From NCBI GenBank assembly GCA_964036195.1, contig OZ038458.1, forward strand, positions 13,095,832-13,159,831: a DNA stretch of 64,000 bases, in the 5' to 3' direction. Of the stretch, positions 1 through 11,697 are shown piece after piece. Within the stretch, counting starts at the first letter, position 1. The number at the start of each line of letters is the position of its first letter. Made by a program: the position numbers and the translations under genes. Under the pieces are notes generated by a model. The model searched no databases. It saw only the letters and a program-made list of their open reading frames with translations, and was not told the DNA's origin. Source of the stretch: Sphaerolaimus hirsutus (taxonomy: Eukaryota > Nematoda > Chromadorea > Monhysterida > Sphaerolaimidae).

Positions 1-155
1 GCATTTTAAGGGTCTGGGACTGCTCCCTGCATTTCTGGCGCTAGGGCTGATCATGCGCAAAACAGCTCTCAACCAAAATTTAAAAACTGGCAGCCTAGTG
101 TGTCCACTAGACAGTGCTGTCTAATGTTGCCAATGGAAAAATTTTGAGCACTGAC

Positions 156-1249
156 CTTCTTTTGCATGACGCACGATGCGCAGCTGGTGATGCACAGGGG
201 CAGCATCATGATGAGTATGACCACGGCGGCGGCCATTATCACGAAGATAAACACAATGGTCCATACTCTGAATGAGTAGCGGCATGTGTATGAGCAATCG
301 CCCAAACCTTCGATACTGTCTGTAAGCGGGGGCAGTACATTTCCATTGGCTGAGTGATGTCAGAAATGTCAATATTTATCATGCGACATGGTATTTATAA
401 TAGTATCAACCAGGGGGCAGTCCCGAGCACCGTAAGGTATAAAGTCAAGCGTCGAAAGGCATGTAAAATGTCAATCAAAACAAAAATACGTTATTACTGA
501 ACTTTTAACATTTTGTAAAATTGCCAATTGCCAAATTGGTATGATATTTTACATGATATTTGTCATTTGATTTGACACTTTACAGGGCTTAGGACTGGCG
601 CCAGGCGGCAATCCCAAGCCCTGTAAAGTGTCAGATGTAAAGTCAAATGCAAAGTAAACTGTCAATTGTCATGCAAAGTTCAGTAATAAATTTTTTTCTT
701 TTTTGTTTTGATTGACACTTTACTTTGCATTTTACCTTACATTTGACACTTTACTTTACACTTTACAGGGCTTGGGACTGCACCAGATCGGATAATAACT
801 TGACAATTATGTAGGATATACTTGAATAAAAAACAGCCTTTATCTGAAAAGCTTCTTTGTGGTGCTTTCACTCGGACTGAATTCTTTTATAATGAATTAA
901 TGTTTCTGCAGTTCTTAAATAAAATCCAAAACGAAACATCCAATAATTATTACGTGGGTTATGAAGTTATGAATTATCAGAATTATGAAGTTCACCTGAG
1001 CAGGCGCCGTAAGAGAACAAGGTGCGGTGCACTGCTTCACAGGTATTCTCGCATTGGCTGCCCTCGCCATCAGCCTCGAAAAAGCTGCGCGTATTTATAA
1101 TCAGGTTCCATTAATTGAGCACCACCAGCAAAGTGTAGTAGTGGTTGACAAGTCCAATCCACTAAAGTGAATAAAACTGACAAAGCGGGGCAATCTGCCG
1201 CCATGGCGGCGCCGGCCAGCGCCAAAACGATTGTCAAAGTCCTCAGCAT
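156..1249 (-). CDS. Partial gene: small signal-peptide protein with one membrane helix
   Basis: I do not recognise this gene. Exon 1 (1249 down to about 1126) starts MLRTLTIVLALAGAAMA, a good signal peptide, followed by a short stretch with two cysteines. A donor at 1126/1125 leaves phase 1. This fits an acceptor at 320/319, where exon 2 (319-156) encodes about 54 residues: a Cys-containing lead (GDCSYTC), a hydrophobic helix of about 24 residues, then a cysteine cluster and MQKK before a strong GTCAGT donor at 155. Exon 3 would lie left of the window. The protein looks like a small type I membrane protein with cysteines on both sides of the helix. A better-looking GTCAGT donor at 1182/1181 gives the wrong phase for this acceptor, so exon 1's end is uncertain. 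The intron holds two tandem CWG-type elements (414-783). Confidence 0.5.
414..601. mobile_element. CWG-type inverted-repeat element, copy 1
   Basis: The left end GGGGCAGTCCCGAGC and right end GGCTTAGGACTGGCGC are inverted relatives of one another. CAG flanks both sides (411-413 and 602-604). The arms repeat short words such as tttacattt and gtaaagtgtca. It shares its right-hand CAG with the next element, and both lie inside the intron of the minus-strand gene. Confidence 0.75.
605..783. mobile_element. CWG-type inverted-repeat element, copy 2 (tandem)
   Basis: The termini are GCGGCAATCCCAAGCC and GGCTTGGGACTGCAC. It is flanked by CAG at 602-604 and 784-786. It abuts copy 1 with only the CAG between them, so one element inserted at the edge of the other. 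Confidence 0.75.
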
Positions 1250-2032
1250 ATTGGCGTTAAAGAATGGCGAAAGTCGAACACGGTAGAAATACTTGTGATA
1301 TTTCGAATAAAATCTGCGAGGAAATTCGTTGATGATTGCAAATTTTATAATTGGATCTAACACGATTGCAAGATCTACGCATTCCGATTGAATTATACTT
1401 TTTGTGTCAAAATAAAGATCGAGTAAATGCGGCGCGCATATCGTGAAGACAGTGTTGCAGTGCTGTTGCCAGCGAATTTGGGAAGGGGAATTAACGACAG
1501 CACATTCCAATTTCACAGTCGACTGGCGGATATTTTTGTACTGGCGACACAACACAAAAATCGCGCGTTCCGCGATCAGGCGGCGACACTGACCATGTCA
1601 TTCCGGCGAGCTATCAAGCCGTGACTGTTAAAACGATGCTGGCTAAAACAGTAACAACTTTATGACCGACGGTGGAACGGATGCGGGCCTACAAATAAAG
1701 GTATACGTATATATCATACCGAAGTGCCTAACCCTGCTGCACCCTACTTCCACATTTGCACACAAATTTTTACTATTACAACGCCAGCTACGGTTCGGCA
1801 ATGATCCCACCGCAAAAACAACGCGCCAACATCGGTGTGCCGTCGTAAAAACGTGAAGTATGCACAGCAAACTGCAAAGTTCGCGTGTAAAATATCTTGC
1901 AGGGAGCGATAGTTTTGCCGTTGACGCATGGATTACAGTTTAGGCGACGAGCACACCGCGCCCATGCATTTATCAAAATTGGATGGAGCGGGTTGGGTTC
2001 CGGCCAATTTGATACACCAAATGTTATATGCA
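1250..2032. other. No gene seen
   Basis: This stretch lies upstream of the partial minus-strand gene, so it may hold its promoter. It has only short open frames without splice context or recognisable protein, and I see no repeat with clear ends. Confidence 0.4.
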
Positions 2033-2572
2033 CAGTTGTTAAAAATGTATTTACAATTACATGAAAAATACATATACTCGAGCACCGGGTTAATACATCT
2101 ACATGTACTTTAAAAAGTACCTGTACTCACCAGTACGCGTACCTTTGAAAAGTAAATGTGCACAGAAAATGTATTTCTGAAATTTCAAATTGCAATATTT
2201 TTTTTCGTAAATAAAGAAACCTTGAAGAAATCATATAATTTTCCTATAGAAATTACTAAACAATGATTAAAAAATAACATCTTCCAGTGTAGAAAACGCG
2301 TTAAAATGTGAAAAGAAATTGCTTTTTACATTTTACATGAAACTTTTTACATTTTACATGTACCCACTTTTCCATATTCTATGAAGAAAAGTACATTTTT
2401 TAGGGACGAAGTACTCGCCTACATTTTCTTGGAAACAAAGGTATTTTACATGTACTCATGAGTACGGTAAAAAAGTATTTTACATTTTCCGTACTCAGCC
2501 ATATAGTAAAAAAGTATTTTACATATTTATACATATACTTAGAGAAAAAGTTCAGTTATTTTAACAACTCTG
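2033..2572. mobile_element. GTTGTTAAAA-ended inverted-repeat element
   Basis: The left end CAGTTGTTAAAAATG is mirrored by ATTTTAACAACTCTG on the right. The interior iterates words such as agtacatttt and tttacatgta in both orientations. Sister copies lie at 4727-5153 and about 56267-57198. Confidence 0.65.
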
Positions 2573-2794
2573 CAACATTTTAACAACTATGTGGTGTGCA
2601 GCTATTCAGACCTATACTTATTCTCCAGTACTCCACAAATAAAGTAGGAAAGTCGTTTCAAAACTGCTCCCTCAAATATTCTACATAAATAATTTCCGGC
2701 GGTGAGCAACTCCACGTCCACCATCCCAAGCCACGCCGGCAATCGCTCATCGCGTCGTAGCGCCAACGTCGGCGTTCCTCTGATGCCAGTTGCC

Positions 2795-2859
2795 ATGGCG
2801 CAAATTGCATTACAGCGCGCGTTTGCCGCACTGCAGCCCGCAGCGTCGCGGTCGTCAAG
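2795..2859 (+). CDS. Possible first exon in a GC-rich island
   Basis: A GC-rich island (about 2690-3060) stands out from AT-rich surroundings. On the plus strand a well-placed ATG (GTTGCCATGG) opens MAQIALQRAFAALQPAA and then serine/arginine codons up to a GTAAAC donor at 2860. The residue mix (alanine, arginine, serine, no acid) would suit a mitochondrial presequence. I could not find the next exon, and minus-strand frames are also open, so this is only a candidate. Confidence 0.2.
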
Positions 2860-3202
2860 GTAAACGGGGCGGTTTGCACGCGGCACTCGGGTCTGGGCGC
2901 CGGCGACGCGCCCACCTCGCCCGACCGTCGCATGCATGGCTTGCCGCCGCTTTGTGGCGCCGGGCGGCGGCAAAAACTGCTCGACCGGTAATCGCGGTTC
3001 CCGCAGGCAGACGCGCGCTTGGTGTGCACCACTGAGCGTGTCCGACCGTTTACCGAATCAAAGTCGGGTTTTCGACCTTTTCCGATGTCAATTGTACGGT
3101 TTTTCACGCAGTTTCGGTAATAAAAAGGGACGCCGGCGACCGTGCTGGTTTTTGTCAATGGAATACTTGCCAGATTAGTGGGGGGGAGGTTATATTCGTG
3201 AC

Positions 3203-3440
3203 TATACTCCGCGAAACCCACGCAATGCATTTTTCTGAACGAAACACCACATCATGACGTCACCATAAATAAAATAAAAAGAGACATTTCAGGACAAAAA
3301 CATGCTTTGCTTGTACCTGACTCCTCCATTTTCTTCTTAATTTTTTGTTTAAGTGCTAGCATAACTATCACCTTTGTGCATTGGCAAAATGTACAAAACT
3401 GTGTGCGGATGCATACTTTGCGGTTCCCGATGCCGGGTAT
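3203..3440. repeat. Dispersed repeat with GCATACTTTGCGG end
   Basis: It shares a long internal block with 13013-13276 and about 48652-48845: atgcatttttct, aggaaacactcc, atgacgtca, then ttaataaaat. The right end is GCATACTTTGCGG. The ends resemble inverted GGTCCGCCGAGTATAC, seen best at 13276. Confidence 0.55.
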
Positions 3441-3552
3441 ACATTTAACGATTAATGGTGAACAATGACGTGAATTAATCGCCAAGATCGCCAAAGTTCC
3501 ATGAAATTTACAGACGCAATGCTCTGTGATCTTTTTAAAGCCGAGTTGCAGC

Positions 3553-3857
3553 TAGCGTTCTAAAAATCTCTGACAAATTTTTTTTTTATATCAGAAAATA
3601 TATTTTAAAAATCTATATAATCTAAATCTATATAAGAAAATATAAACAATTTATGTATATTTTCTCCAGGTTTTTCAGGAGAGATTTTATTATATTTATT
3701 TTATGAAAAGAAAATATAAAAAATCTCCCATTTATTTTCATACATCTTTACCTATTTATATTTTGTCTGCGTTTTTTTAGAGAGATTTTATTCTATTTTT
3801 GAGAGATTTCCTGCGAATTTATTTATATTCTGAAAAACACCCATTTTTGGAACGCTA
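3553..3857. mobile_element. hAT-like MITE, TAGCGTTC ends
   Basis: The termini are TAGCGTTCTAAAAA and TTTTTGGAACGCTA. They are flanked by GTTGCAGC (3545-3552) and GTTGCAGT (3858-3865), an 8-bp duplication with one mismatch. The AT-rich interior repeats gagattttatt-like words. A right-end fragment of the same family occurs at about 15085-15193. Confidence 0.75.
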
Positions 3858-3865
3858 GTTGCAGT

Positions 3866-4726
3866 GCACTAGTGTACAAGTGAATCACTTCATGGTGCAT
3901 CGGGGCTGGTAATACTGTGAAGCTGGCAATTGATCCCTTGACAGGGTACGGGATTGGCCCCTGGATGCGCTCTAACGCGTTGCTGCACGTGATCTGCACT
4001 TTTTCCATCGACCACTAAATAAAATGTGAACAAAACAGTACAGCAGATGTTCGGTAAAACACTATTGATGTTGTGCAAGCAAAGTAAAAAAAGACAACAC
4101 AGTTGATATTGTTGACACTGAACCTATGACGCCAGAACCTGCATAACAAAAACACATGGTGTGAAAAGGTGTGTTTACATTGTTTCCGACTGTGTTTTAA
4201 ACCTTATGCACTTTAAAGAACCAGAAAAACCACCAGAAAGAAAATAGGCAGTGCGGACAACTGGGTGTTTCGCAGACCGTACCGTCAATCATATCGTCGT
4301 ATCGCGATTTGGAGACATAAAATATGTATTTACATATATAAGTGCATACCAAAATACTTCACTCAATACATGCATGCACTGTAAAAACTAAAGAAACGGT
4401 CGAGTTATCTGAAACAACTTTTATCGCTGTAAAGTGTATTTTTTAAATGCCACTGTGCCCTAATTCGTACAGATTGATCTCTTTGTCCATCAAAACTTCC
4501 CATCCCCATTAAAAATGTTTTGCACACCTGTTGGATTCAGGTTTTTACGATTTTTGCTATAAAAATGCGGTAGTGTATAAATCTGTATTTTTCCACCACC
4601 AAAGGGAGTGCCTTTACTGAGAATAGATATGTGCCTAAAGAAGCATATACCTATGCATAATGCAAATCCGAATACCTATGCATACATATGATAAATCATG
4701 ACTACCTGAGTGACGACTTTTCCATG
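3866..4726. other. No gene seen
   Basis: AT-rich sequence with short chance frames only. Around 3936-3970 there is a sequence resembling a right end of the CWG-type elements (gggattggcccctgg), but no matching left end was found. Confidence 0.35.
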
Positions 4727-5153
4727 GTTGTTAAAACGTAATTACGTTTCTCGATAAATACATATACTCGTGTACTGCGTAAATACGTTTACGTTTCCTC
4801 TCGGAAAAAATACCGGTGCTCACATACTCGCGTACTCTATAAAAGTACGCGAGTACAGAAAACGTATTTTGAGGGGACACAAAATGTCATTTTGCCAGAC
4901 AGAAAGTGACAAAGTGACAAACTTGGTAAAACACCAATTTTTACATTATTTTTGTTACAAAAATACCCATTTTTACGTTTTCCCTGGAACAAAAACTCAT
5001 TTTTACGTTTTCTCTGAAAAAATATTTTACTCACCTTTTACGCAGTGTAAAAGTAAAAATAAAATACTTTACGTTTTCTGTACTCAGGTGTGAGTAAAAT
5101 AAAAATACTTTACGTTTACGTTTACTTAAAAAAATTTCAGTACTTTTAACAAC
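4727..5153. mobile_element. GTTGTTAAAA-ended inverted-repeat element
   Basis: The left end GTTGTTAAAACGTAATTAC is mirrored by AGTACTTTTAACAAC. The interior repeats words such as tacgttttc and agtaaaaata. The open frames seen here follow these repeats and are not evidence of genes. Confidence 0.65.
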
Positions 5154-5433
5154 TCTGGACTTTTCAACAATTAATTTTATTATTGTGTTGGTGTTGGTTG
5201 GCATGGACATGGTCGAACACAAGAAGACAGTAGAAAATGCAAACTTGTTCTGAGGTAGTTTTCTATTACCTAGCAGAGCTGTATTTGGATATGCAAATAA
5301 ATGTTAGCATAGGCACCGAGTCAATTGGTGGTGGAAAAAAACAAGAACAAAAAGTGAAAATATGTCTGCATAAACAGCTTGGAAACCCGCCAGTCCAAGG
5401 GAAAACTGTCCGAAAGGATTTAAAATACAAAAT

Positions 5434-5602
5434 ATACGGTATTTCCTCAAAATACAAAATATCCCCTTGAATTGAACCCCTCGAAATTTTAGATCCTTCG
5501 CGAAATTTCTGACGAAAATATAACCCCCGTCAAATGAACCTCCTCAAGATTTGCCGGCGAAATAAAAAACCACCTGGGTGTATTTCGAGGAAATGCGGTA
5601 GT
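5434..5602. mobile_element. CCGTATTTCCTCGAA-type element, degenerate
   Basis: The left end GGTATTTCCTCAAAATAC and right end GTATTTCGAGGAAATGCGGTA are inverted relatives. The interior carries the family words ccccttgaatt and ctggcgaaat. The copy is more diverged than those at 6710 or 16455. Confidence 0.6.
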
Positions 5603-6498
5603 AGTAAAAAAATCGAGAACAATTTAAAAAAATAGAAAACTAATGTGGAAAAATTTTCGAAATTCGGAAACTCATTTTAGAAAACAGAATACTTGAAACG
5701 CAGCGACAATGGCAAAACGTATTTCCACCTATTTGTGCACGTAGTTCCAACTCTGACAAGAAAATAGGAAACGAGACTTGAAGTGCAACACCAAGGTCTG
5801 TCTGCTAAAACAAAATCTTGGTGGGATGCCAAACTTTGAGACGAACACAACATTTTAACCAAATCTGGTAAATACAAAAGGTATGCAATCTGAAGTACCG
5901 ACAATAAATATATACGCCCAAAGTATAATGATGGTGATGTGTGCGTACAGTTTATATTTATTCCAGGTATATTTGTACAGAGCTCTGGTCTAGAGCTGGT
6001 ATTTGCGCCAGTTCGTTATTGATTCAAAACTTTTTGCACACAAGTGAACAAGGAACGAAAAAAAAACAAGTAAAATCACTGTAAAAATTAAAAAAGTGAA
6101 CCATAAAATTCGTTTGGCGACGCGCGTGCAAAAACGCCATAGGCAGCTCGTGCGCAGCGCCAATGACACGAGGAACCGGACTTTGGCGGGTACCCGGCGC
6201 CATTCCATCACTACAGTCGGTGCGAGCCGAGAGGAGATAAGTATTATGACTGACTACAGACAAAACGTGCATTGCATACAATATTTTGTATAAATAAATC
6301 GCTTTGAATATTACAGAACAGTTTTTGAAGCCTCGCTAGTCAGCTGACCTCGTGGGAACAGGTATTTCAACGATTTTTTTATGCAATACTACGGCGACCA
6401 CGCGGCATCTCGCTGACCAGAGTCAAAATTACTCAAACGTCCTCAAAAGCGATTGAAAATTTCATTTGCACACATCCATACAAAAATTACAAGTCAGA
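5603..6498. other. No gene seen
   Basis: Mostly AT-rich with no exon I can support. A moderately GC-rich patch at 6110-6235 contains ggcgccattccatcactac, the terminal motif of the TAGTGATG MITE family, so it is probably a decayed MITE edge. Confidence 0.35.
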
Positions 6499-7335
6499 TA
6501 CCGTATTACCTCGAATAACCCCCCTTGAACTAACCCCCCTTTCGAAATACCCCCCCTAAAATTTTGCTGAGGAAATAATACCCCCCCCCCCCCCCTCGAA
6601 ATACCCCCCTAAAATAGAGTGTAAAGAGAATGTACATGACAAATACCGTGGTTTGTGATCTATAAACACATATACATCTATGTAAATGTTTGGTTTGACT
6701 ATGTCTGAGTACCGTATTTCCTCGAAATACCCCCCGGGGGGTGATTGTTTCATAGTGGTCCCGAGAGGGGGGGGGGTTAAACGAGGGGGGGTATTTCGAG
6801 GGGGGGGGGTTATTATTTAACAAGAACATTTTTTAAATCCCAGTACGAAATTGTCGTCTGAAACGTACGCAGACGTCGAAAAATGCAACAAAAACCGCCA
6901 TTTATAAGGTTCTGTAGACTAATATTAGTATGTAGATGGTATGTACACTGTTCTAACGTGACACCGACATTGTTTTAACGTGTGTTCTGCAGTACACAAA
7001 ACACAAACTGCAGTATTTGTCATGTACGTTCCCTTTACACTCAATTTGGGGGGGGTATTTCGAGGGGGGGGTGATTGTTTCATAGTGGTCCCGAGAGGGG
7101 GGGGGTCAAACGAGGGGGGGTATTTCGAGGGGGGGGGTATTTCGAGGAAATACGGTATGTGGAATTTTAGAAAATGTCTGGTGAAATAATAGCCCCCCCC
7201 TCGAATAAGCCCCCCTCGAATTAACCCCCCTGAACATTTGCTAGCGAAATAATAGACCCCCCTCGAATTAACCCCACCTGAAAATTTGCTGGCGAAAAAA
7301 TAAACCCCCAGGGGGTATTTCGAGGTAATACGGTA
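6499..7335. mobile_element. CCGTATTTCCTCGAA-type element with a nested sister copy
   Basis: The outer copy runs from TACCGTATTACCTCGAA (6499) to TTCGAGGTAATACGGTA (7335). A second copy, 6710-7157, lies inside it with ends TACCGTATTTCCTCGAA and CGAGGAAATACGGTA. The interiors are runs of C or G broken by tcgaaatac or taattcgagg. The inner copy shares a unique core (aacgtacgcagacg, gaaaaatgcaacaa) with copies at 14003-14429 and 16455-16878. Ends of the form TA...TA suggest a TA target. Confidence 0.75.
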
Positions 7336-8060
7336 AATATTACGACAACTGGGTGTTTCCCATATTTAGTATTATTTATCCGTGTTACAAAAGGAAAAAA
7401 TAGTCTAACACAATCACTGATTTGTCGGGAAAAACTAGGACATGCGAAATCTTAACAAAGAAAACGTTTGAAAGGCATAAAATCCGCATGACGGCACAGC
7501 AGTAAATACATAAGGGAAATTGTTTTTCTAAAACGTTTGAAACGTCAAGTGGATGAACATGAAATGAGGGGCGCATAAAATCACATTGAAACTGTTTTGG
7601 CTGTGCAAATAAATGCGACTATAGTTTTGAGAGAGGCCGCGTAGTGTCGGCGGCAAGGTCGATGTTGCATGTAATCGCGCTTTGATCGAAGGGAATGCGA
7701 AACGCATGGCACCAGAGATGGCACTTTCGAACTTGCCGTGATATGTATGATTACTCAAAAAATCATACTTTTTCTGTCACTGACGAAAATGGGGGTCAGT
7801 GAGTACCTGCCACAATACAGGTGCGTGAGCATCGCATTATCACCAGCCGTTTAGAAATCGCAAAAGTTGTTCCACCCGCACTTTTCACGCCTCATTGTGA
7901 ACTGGTGTTGACTGCACCCGGAGTTGAGTACAATGTGTCTGTATCTTTGTGTGTTTTGTGCCAGGAAAAACACTTTTTCGAAACGACAAAAAGAACAATG
8001 CGATCACGCAAATAAAATACGCAAATTTCTATTCCTTAGATACCGACTTTTCTCACCCTG
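7336..8060. other. No gene seen
   Basis: Ordinary AT-rich sequence. A moderately GC-rich minus-strand frame at 7530-7760 has no splice context or recognisable motif. Confidence 0.35.
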
Positions 8061-8228
8061 GTGCCAGTCCCAGACCCTGTAAAATGTCAAATGTCATGCA
8101 AGTGTCAAAAGTCATGGAAAATGCCCTGCAAAATGGCAACGGTTGCAATTTTGCAGGGCATTTTCCATGATTTTTCATAGTTTGCATGACATTTTACAGG
8201 TCATTTTTACAGGGTCTGGGACTGCCCC
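8061..8228. mobile_element. CWG-type inverted-repeat element
   Basis: The termini GTGCCAGTCCCAGACCCTG and CAGGGTCTGGGACTGCCCC are near-perfect inverted repeats. The flanks are CTG (8058-8060) and CAG (8229-8231). The arms repeat aaaatgtcaaatgtcatgc and ggaaaatgccctgc. This is one of the cleanest copies and a good consensus source. Confidence 0.85.
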
Positions 8229-8550
8229 CAGGTGACCGCAAATAACTGCAACACTAAAATACGTAATCATGCATCAAGTGCGCAACTGCGCTCACTCAAC
8301 ACAGCAACACAGCACAACGGCGCCAAGTGGCCGGGCAAACTTCACACTGATAGTGGACGCGTCGCAGACGAGGCACTTACAGCCGCGGTGGGCGCGGCGG
8401 ATAACGGTGGCCGCTGACGTGCAGAACGCACGCACAGTGTCCTTGAGGGACAAACTCTGAGACGGCTGGCGGGAACGCTCCGGGCAACGTCATACGGACA
8501 CTTTACTCGCCCAGCGCATATTGTATTAAACATATGAATACCTGTGTATT

Positions 8551-8750
8551 TACCATATTTCCTCGAATTACCCCCGGGGGGTATTTTTTCAGGGTGGAAA
8601 GTTTGAGGGGGACTTCTCATAGGGGGGTATTAATTCATAGTGGCGATTTTGAGGGAGACTTTTTCGAGGGGGTTATTTCGATTGGGGTATTTCTAAGGGG
8701 GGGTATTTCGAGGGCATATTTCGAGGGGAGTATTTCGAGGAAATACGGTA
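8551..8750. mobile_element. CCGTATTTCCTCGAA-type element
   Basis: The left end TACCATATTTCCTCGAATT and right end TATTTCGAGGAAATACGGTA are inverted repeats. The interior repeats ggggtatttcgagg variants. The open frame through it is repeat-derived. Confidence 0.7.
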
Positions 8751-9473
8751 AGTATCGTATTTGCATAGTTCAGCAAAGGTACGCCATGCCTGATTTCGGT
8801 CTTGTACAGCAGTATCGAGTATATTTTATGAGTTTTAGTTCAGCGTCTACCATGCATAGGTATTTATGTGTCGGCGATATTTATACATAAGTAAGGTAAG
8901 ACGCGCAAACGCTGCCGCCGATAGACGACGTCCTAACGATTTTACCATGATCCAAACTCAAAGGTGTAGCCAGTCAAACTGTGGAATGCGCAATTTATTT
9001 GGGTAGTTTAGTATGAACAATAATGATGGAATGTGACCGCTGGCGCTGTGTAAACCGAACTTTCCTAAATGAAATTTTCTCATCATTGGTGACTATAGTA
9101 CTGTAATTAAAATAGGTACCTAGAATCGAAGGGTGTTGATAACAAATCGATCTCGTGAATTGATGTGTTATTTCTGTATCGTATTGAATTGCTAAAACAA
9201 AACCTCGTTCTAGTGTTTTCGTTCGATGTGACTGGTCAGACTGGGGAACGCGATATATTCGTGGGTAAACGCCTATATTTATTGACATTCATCAATTTAA
9301 TCAACAATTTTATAAAATTATCGTATACAAAATGCACGGCTGCAAAAAGGCTCATGAGTCATTCACTATTCATTCAATCATGAACGGCAAAGGTGAAAAT
9401 GATCATTGCAATCGTATTTGCCAGTAGTTCTTCCATTGTAAACGGCATCAGCACAAAACGATCGAGGCGTATT
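8751..9473. other. No gene seen
   Basis: AT-rich, with short frames only and no repeat having paired ends. Confidence 0.35.
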
Positions 9474-9697
9474 CACCGTATTACCTCGAATTATTCCCCC
9501 ATCGAATTAACCCCCCCTCGAATTATTCCCCCATCGAAGAAACCCCCCTCGAATTATTCCCCCATCGAATTAACCCCCCTCAAAATGGGCTGGGGACATA
9601 ACAACCCCCCTCGAAATACCCCCCCCCCCCCCTTCGGAATGATGTACGACATGTACGTAATAAATACGTCATGTATGCAATGTACATGATGTATTTA

Positions 9698-10252
9698 TAG
9701 GGTGGCCCACGTCAGGTGCACGGTTTCAATTGGCTCCCAACACGTCAATTTTGAATGACAACTGCTCAAAGTTGGTATGGGGGTAGATAAATGTACCCCA
9801 TTTGTTGTGTCATGTGCACGGTTCCACCTCACAAAAATTGATGTCGGAACGTGAAAAAAGTTTAATACGTGTTTGATCGTGGCACATGTCAGGCAATCGT
9901 CTACCAAAGCACCAATTATTCATAAAAATAGTCCAAATTTGGCATGGCAGTAGATAAATTTACCCTATTTAGTATGTTAAGCACACACATAAATATCACT
10001 AAATTTTAACATTTATCACATTGTATGCAAAACAACGTCACTCCACAGGACCATCTACAATGGGACACATTCAAAAACGTAAATATGAAACTCTTTCACG
10101 TTCTGACACGAAATCTTGCGATATGAAACCGTGCACTTAACACAACAAATGGGGTACATTTATTTACCCCCATACCAAATACGAGCAGTTTTCATTCAAA
10201 ATTGATGTGTTGGGGACCAATCAAAACCATGCGCCTGACGTAGGCCACCCAG
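9698..10252. mobile_element. TA-type element, AGGGTGGCC ends (nested)
   Basis: The left arm (AGGGTGGCCCACGTCAGG, then the atgggggtagataaatgtacccc block) is inverted on the right (ttacccccatacc ... GACGTAGGCCACCCA). The arms exceed 100 bp. It interrupts the larger element at a TA, as the sister copy at 56.6 kb shows. Confidence 0.75.
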
Positions 10253-10285
10253 TATATTACTGCTAATTTGCATTGCAGCGACACA

Positions 10286-10762
10286 TACCGTATATCCTCG
10301 AATAAGTCCCCCCTCGAATAAGTCCCCTCTCTCGAATAAGTCCCCCCTCTTGTGAGTGTGAGGAAAAAACAACTCCCCCCTCATATAACTCCCCCCCCCC
10401 ACTTTGATAGGTAGAAAACATTTCACAACATTTCACATTTACAGAAAACATTTTATGTATTTAATTTGTAAATACATCTATTATCTTGCAGCCAGAGTTA
10501 ATTAACATTGCTTTCACTGCTTGAATTGAGAATTATGTATTCCCACAAATGATTTATGTTACCAAATTTACCTGATTTGTGCAGTAAATAAATCATACAT
10601 TTTACTGAAAATTCTCACGAAACAATATCCCCCCCTCTCGAATAACTCCCCCTCTCGCATAACTCCCCCCTCTCGAATAACCCCCCCCCCTCTCTAATAA
10701 CTCCCCCCTCAAAAACTTATGACAATAAACTCCCCGGGGGACTTATTCGAGGATATACAGTA
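10286..10762. mobile_element. CCGTATATCCTCGAA-type element (nested)
   Basis: The ends are TACCGTATATCCTCGAATAAG and CTTATTCGAGGATATACAGTA. It splits the host sequence acacaTAgactag at a TA. The interior is ctcccccctctcgaataa-type iteration. Confidence 0.75.
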
Positions 10763-10866
10763 GACTAGTTTGTGTAGCTATCTACGTTTTTATGTCCAAA
10801 TATATCCTGCTTGGATACATTTATTACCTGTTTTGGGTACACAAATCCCTACTACTTACTACGATC

Positions 10867-11495
10867 TAGGGTTGGAAAAAATCGATTTTTTTTAAACGCC
10901 TTGATTTAACATAAAATCGCCCAAAATTGGGGTATAGAGAAAAAATATATGTATGTTTAGTGTCAGACAATATATTGTTATGTCTATTGTGGTCATTTGA
11001 TGACTGTGGAGTCATGGAATAGCATTATAAGTAGTTTTTTTTCTTCAAAAATATCCATTTTACGTCGACTTATTACGTACATCGCCTTTTGTCGAATGTT
11101 CGTGACTTCAAGTGAAGTTCAGCATGGAATAGTGCTTAAATAAGGTTGTAAGAGAAGGATAATACATTGACAGTGATGTTACACAGTGTAGAAGTATGTG
11201 GGAGCACATTGGTTTGATATTATATACTACACTAGCATATCACGGCTTACATGGTAACATGAATAAATGAAAGATTTTACACTGAAAATGCCCCAAAACC
11301 CATGAAAACACCACAAATGGTAATATGTATGAGAAATTGCGCGCTTGCGCGCAAAAAAAATGCAAAATACCTAGTGCAAGTCTACCAGAAATTTTGCCTT
11401 TTGATTTTTTAAAATAAAAATCAGTTTCCATCCTTTGATTTTTTTTAAATCAGATTTTTTTTTAAATCAATTGAAAAAATCAAGTGCCAACCCTA
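10867..11495. mobile_element. hAT-like element, TAGGGTTGG ends (nested)
   Basis: The termini are TAGGGTTGGAAAAAATCGA and GTGCCAACCCTA. A perfect 8-bp duplication CTACGATC flanks it (10859-10866 and 11496-11503). The unique core (gtcagacaatatattgttatg, gactgtggagtcatgg, gcgcgcttgcgcgc) is shared with 35616-36279 and, more distantly, with 34975-36323, 38035-39560 and 29370-29817. That suggests a common autonomous parent outside the window. Confidence 0.9.
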
Positions 11496-11697
11496 CTACG
11501 ATCCTTACAAAAATTTCTGGCGAAATAATAAACCCCCCTCGAATAAACCCCCCTCGAATTAGCCCCCCCCTCAAATTTTGCTGGCGAAAAAATTAACCCC
11601 CATTGGGGTATTTCGAGGTAATACGGTATGTTCAGTAAAGCCATAACAGTAGATAAAATCGGTTTTCCTGCTATACTCATAAGACCGTACACTAGAC

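Larger units (their letters stand above)
9474..11628. mobile_element. One CCGTATTACCTCGAA element split by three later insertions
   Basis: The pieces 9474-9697, 10253-10285, 10763-10866 and 11504-11628, read together, parallel the uninterrupted 440-nt sister at 56364-56803 in reverse orientation. Shared tracts include the left arm, gtatgcaatgtacatgatgta, ctaatttgcattgcagc, gactagtttgtgtagctatc, ccaaatatatcctg, and the right arm ending GGTAATACGGTA. The interruptions are a TA-type element (about 9698-10252), a second CCGTAT-family element (10286-10762) and a hAT-like element (10867-11495). Confidence 0.8.

Noticed and set aside
6580-6600. Homopolymer C and G runs as possible telomeric or quadruplex features
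   Set aside because: They are part of the iterated word of the CCGTAT element family and recur only inside these elements. Run lengths may also be assembly-sensitive.
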